Position numbers and translations under genes: made by a program
Assembly: GCA_003225295.1 (NCBI GenBank)
Contig: QHYZ01000078.1
Location: 1-64,000 of the forward strand
DNA: 64,000 nt
From: Acidobacteriota bacterium
GTDB taxonomy: Bacteria > Acidobacteriota > Terriglobia > Acidiferrales > UBA7541
Reading direction: 5' to 3'
Notes under the pieces: model-generated
Seen by the model: only the letters and a program-made list of their open reading frames with translations
What the model was told of the DNA's origin: nothing
The model's database searches: none
In this document: positions 62,907-64,000 of the stretch, piece by piece
How the letters are laid out: each line of letters opens with the position of its first letter
How positions within the stretch are numbered: the stretch's first letter is position 1

Positions 62907-64000
62907 TTGAAACAGCTATCCATATTGGGCTCGACCGGATCGATTGGGCGGCAATGCCTGTCGGTCGTGGAAGCTCTGCCCGACAGGTTTGGTGTTGTGG
63001 CGCTGGCAGCTGGCGCCAACCTAGAGGAGCTGATCGGCCAGATCGAGCGGCATCACCCCGAGGTGGTCTCCGTTGGGGATGCCCGGGGGGCCGATGAGTT
63101 GTCGCGGTTGCTGCGTGAAAAGGGAATCGCGCAGTTGCCTGAGATTCATCACGGCCGCGAAGGAATGTTGGCGGTAGGAACGCATTCCCAAGCGGACATC
63201 GCGGTATCCGCCGCGGTAGGGGTGGTCGGCCTGGAAGCGACCTACGAAGCGGTAAAACTAGGAAAGACGGTCGCGCTTTCCAACAAAGAAGTTCTTGTGG
63301 CCGCGGGCGAGCTCGTGATGGCTGCGGTAAAAAAAACTGGGTGCGAACTGCTGCCCATAGATAGCGAACACAACGCCGTGCATCAATGTCTTCGCGGCGG
63401 AACACGCGGGGAAGTGCGGCGGCTGGTGCTGACCGCATCTGGCGGTCCGTTTCGAAAGACGCCACTAGCCATGCTGACAAACGTCACCACTGAACAAGCC
63501 CTGGCCCATCCCAACTGGCGCATGGGAAATCGCATCACCATCGATTCGGCCACGATGATGAACAAGGGTTTCGAAGTGATCGAAGCCCGCTGGCTCTTTG
63601 GCATGCGCCCGGACCAAATTGACGTGGTGGTTCATCCCCAGTCCACAATTCACTCCCTGGTGGAATTCGTGGATGGTTCCGTTTTAGCACAACTCGGCCC
63701 AACGGACATGCGCATGCCCATCCAATATGCGTTAACCTATCCGGAGAGAGTGGCATCCAATCAGCTAGCGTTGGATTGGCCGAAATTGAAGCGCCTGGAT
63801 TTTGAGAAGGCTTCGACGCGTCGGTTTCCCTGCCTTCGTCTGGCGCGAGAAGCGCTGAAGAAAGGAGGCGCATGGCCATGCGCCTTGAATGCTGCGGATG
63901 AGATCGCTGTGGCAGCGTTCCTCGAACGGCAGCTTCCGTTCCTCGGTATCCCCGAAGTGATTGAGCGAGTGCTCGGCCGGACGCCGCGCTTAAGATTTGA
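62907..64000 (+). CDS. dxr: 1-deoxy-D-xylulose 5-phosphate reductoisomerase, 3' end cut by window
   Basis: 364 codons are visible and the frame is still open at 64000. Second step of the MEP isoprenoid pathway, feeding the substrate of UppS. NADPH loop GSTGSIG at residues 8-14; ALSNKEVLVAAGE, LLPIDSEHNAVHQ (metal ligands Asp and Glu), LTASGGPFRKT, HPNWRMGNRITIDSATMMNK and GFEVIEARWLF are all family blocks. The start is TTG 62907 with GAAGGA upstream; no in-frame ATG fits. Likely the third gene of uppS-cdsA-dxr. Confidence 0.94.
   Translation, partial: MKQLSILGSTGSIGRQCLSVVEALPDRFGVVALAAGANLEELIGQIERHHPEVVSVGDARGADELSRLLREKGIAQLPEIHHGREGMLAVGTHSQADIAVSAAVGVVGLEATYEAVKLGKTVALSNKEVLVAAGELVMAAVKKTGCELLPIDSEHNAVHQCLRGGTRGEVRRLVLTASGGPFRKTPLAMLTNVTTEQALAHPNWRMGNRITIDSATMMNKGFEVIEARWLFGMRPDQIDVVVHPQSTIHSLVEFVDGSVLAQLGPTDMRMPIQYALTYPERVASNQLALDWPKLKRLDFEKASTRRFPCLRLAREALKKGGAWPCALNAADEIAVAAFLERQLPFLGIPEVIERVLGRTPRLRF

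Overview
The window is a GC-rich bacterial chromosome segment, densely coded on both strands, with many ATGA/GTGA start-stop overlaps and several TTG or GTG starts. No tRNA, rRNA, insertion sequence, phage gene or CRISPR array was seen. The gene content suggests a free-living heterotrophic Acidobacteriota member: DUF4097 and DUF2127 proteins, LytTR regulators, a PQQ dehydrogenase, an acyl-CoA dehydrogenase, a cyanobacterial-length Icd and a KorAB pair. The phylum is an inference from this style; no marker gene proves it.

Layout. 0.1-1.4 kb: pyruvoyl arginine decarboxylase and a GAF protein (minus). 1.6-8.2 kb: sdhCAB, two tandem exported M19 dipeptidases and a cyclophilin lipoprotein (plus). 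8.2-11.0 kb: a promoter, a structured leader with an intrinsic terminator, then a siroheme-dependent sulfite/nitrite reductase overlapping cobA. 11.1-14.6 kb (minus): an exported arginase-like protein, mdh and icd. 15.1-18.3 kb: korA, korB and an AhpD-like protein. Together with sdh, mdh and icd, the kor genes put most of a TCA cycle with a ferredoxin-linked 2-oxoglutarate step in one neighbourhood. 18.3-30.2 kb: inositol-phosphate synthase, a duplicated-domain secreted protein, membrane and envelope genes, a broken PQQ dehydrogenase, a LytS/LytTR pair, a DUF4097 protein and polX. 30.3-35.2 kb: a cold-shock protein, a Nudix hydrolase, an orphan LytTR regulator and a large hybrid kinase. 35.4-43.2 kb (plus): acyl-CoA dehydrogenase, then trpS-scpA-scpB, two RluB-type genes, hisC and a CoA-binding protein, closed by a terminator. 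43.3-48.6 kb (minus): an RNA methyltransferase, rarA, an intact and a broken VOC gene, and a beta-propeller protein. 48.8-57.1 kb: a Sua5/YrdC protein (plus), then (minus) prolyl oligopeptidase, mutS, anmK and a frameshifted solute-binding lipoprotein. 57.1-64.0 kb (plus): a CYTH protein, a metal-transport operon behind its own leader RNA, and uppS-cdsA-dxr, with dxr cut by the window end.

The most interesting unit is 57.8-60.8 kb. A consensus-like promoter drives a roughly 260-nt leader ending in an intrinsic terminator. It is followed by a soluble protein with PRC-barrel-like, MgtE-N and CBS regions but no pore, and then by an Nramp-superfamily transporter whose metal site is changed in the way reported for Nramp-related magnesium transporters. 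A similar promoter/leader/terminator layout precedes the sulfite/nitrite reductase operon. Other oddities are an RluB paralogue without its catalytic Asp, a tryptophanyl-tRNA synthetase with an apparent 70-residue insertion before KMSKS, and three interrupted genes for predicted exported proteins.
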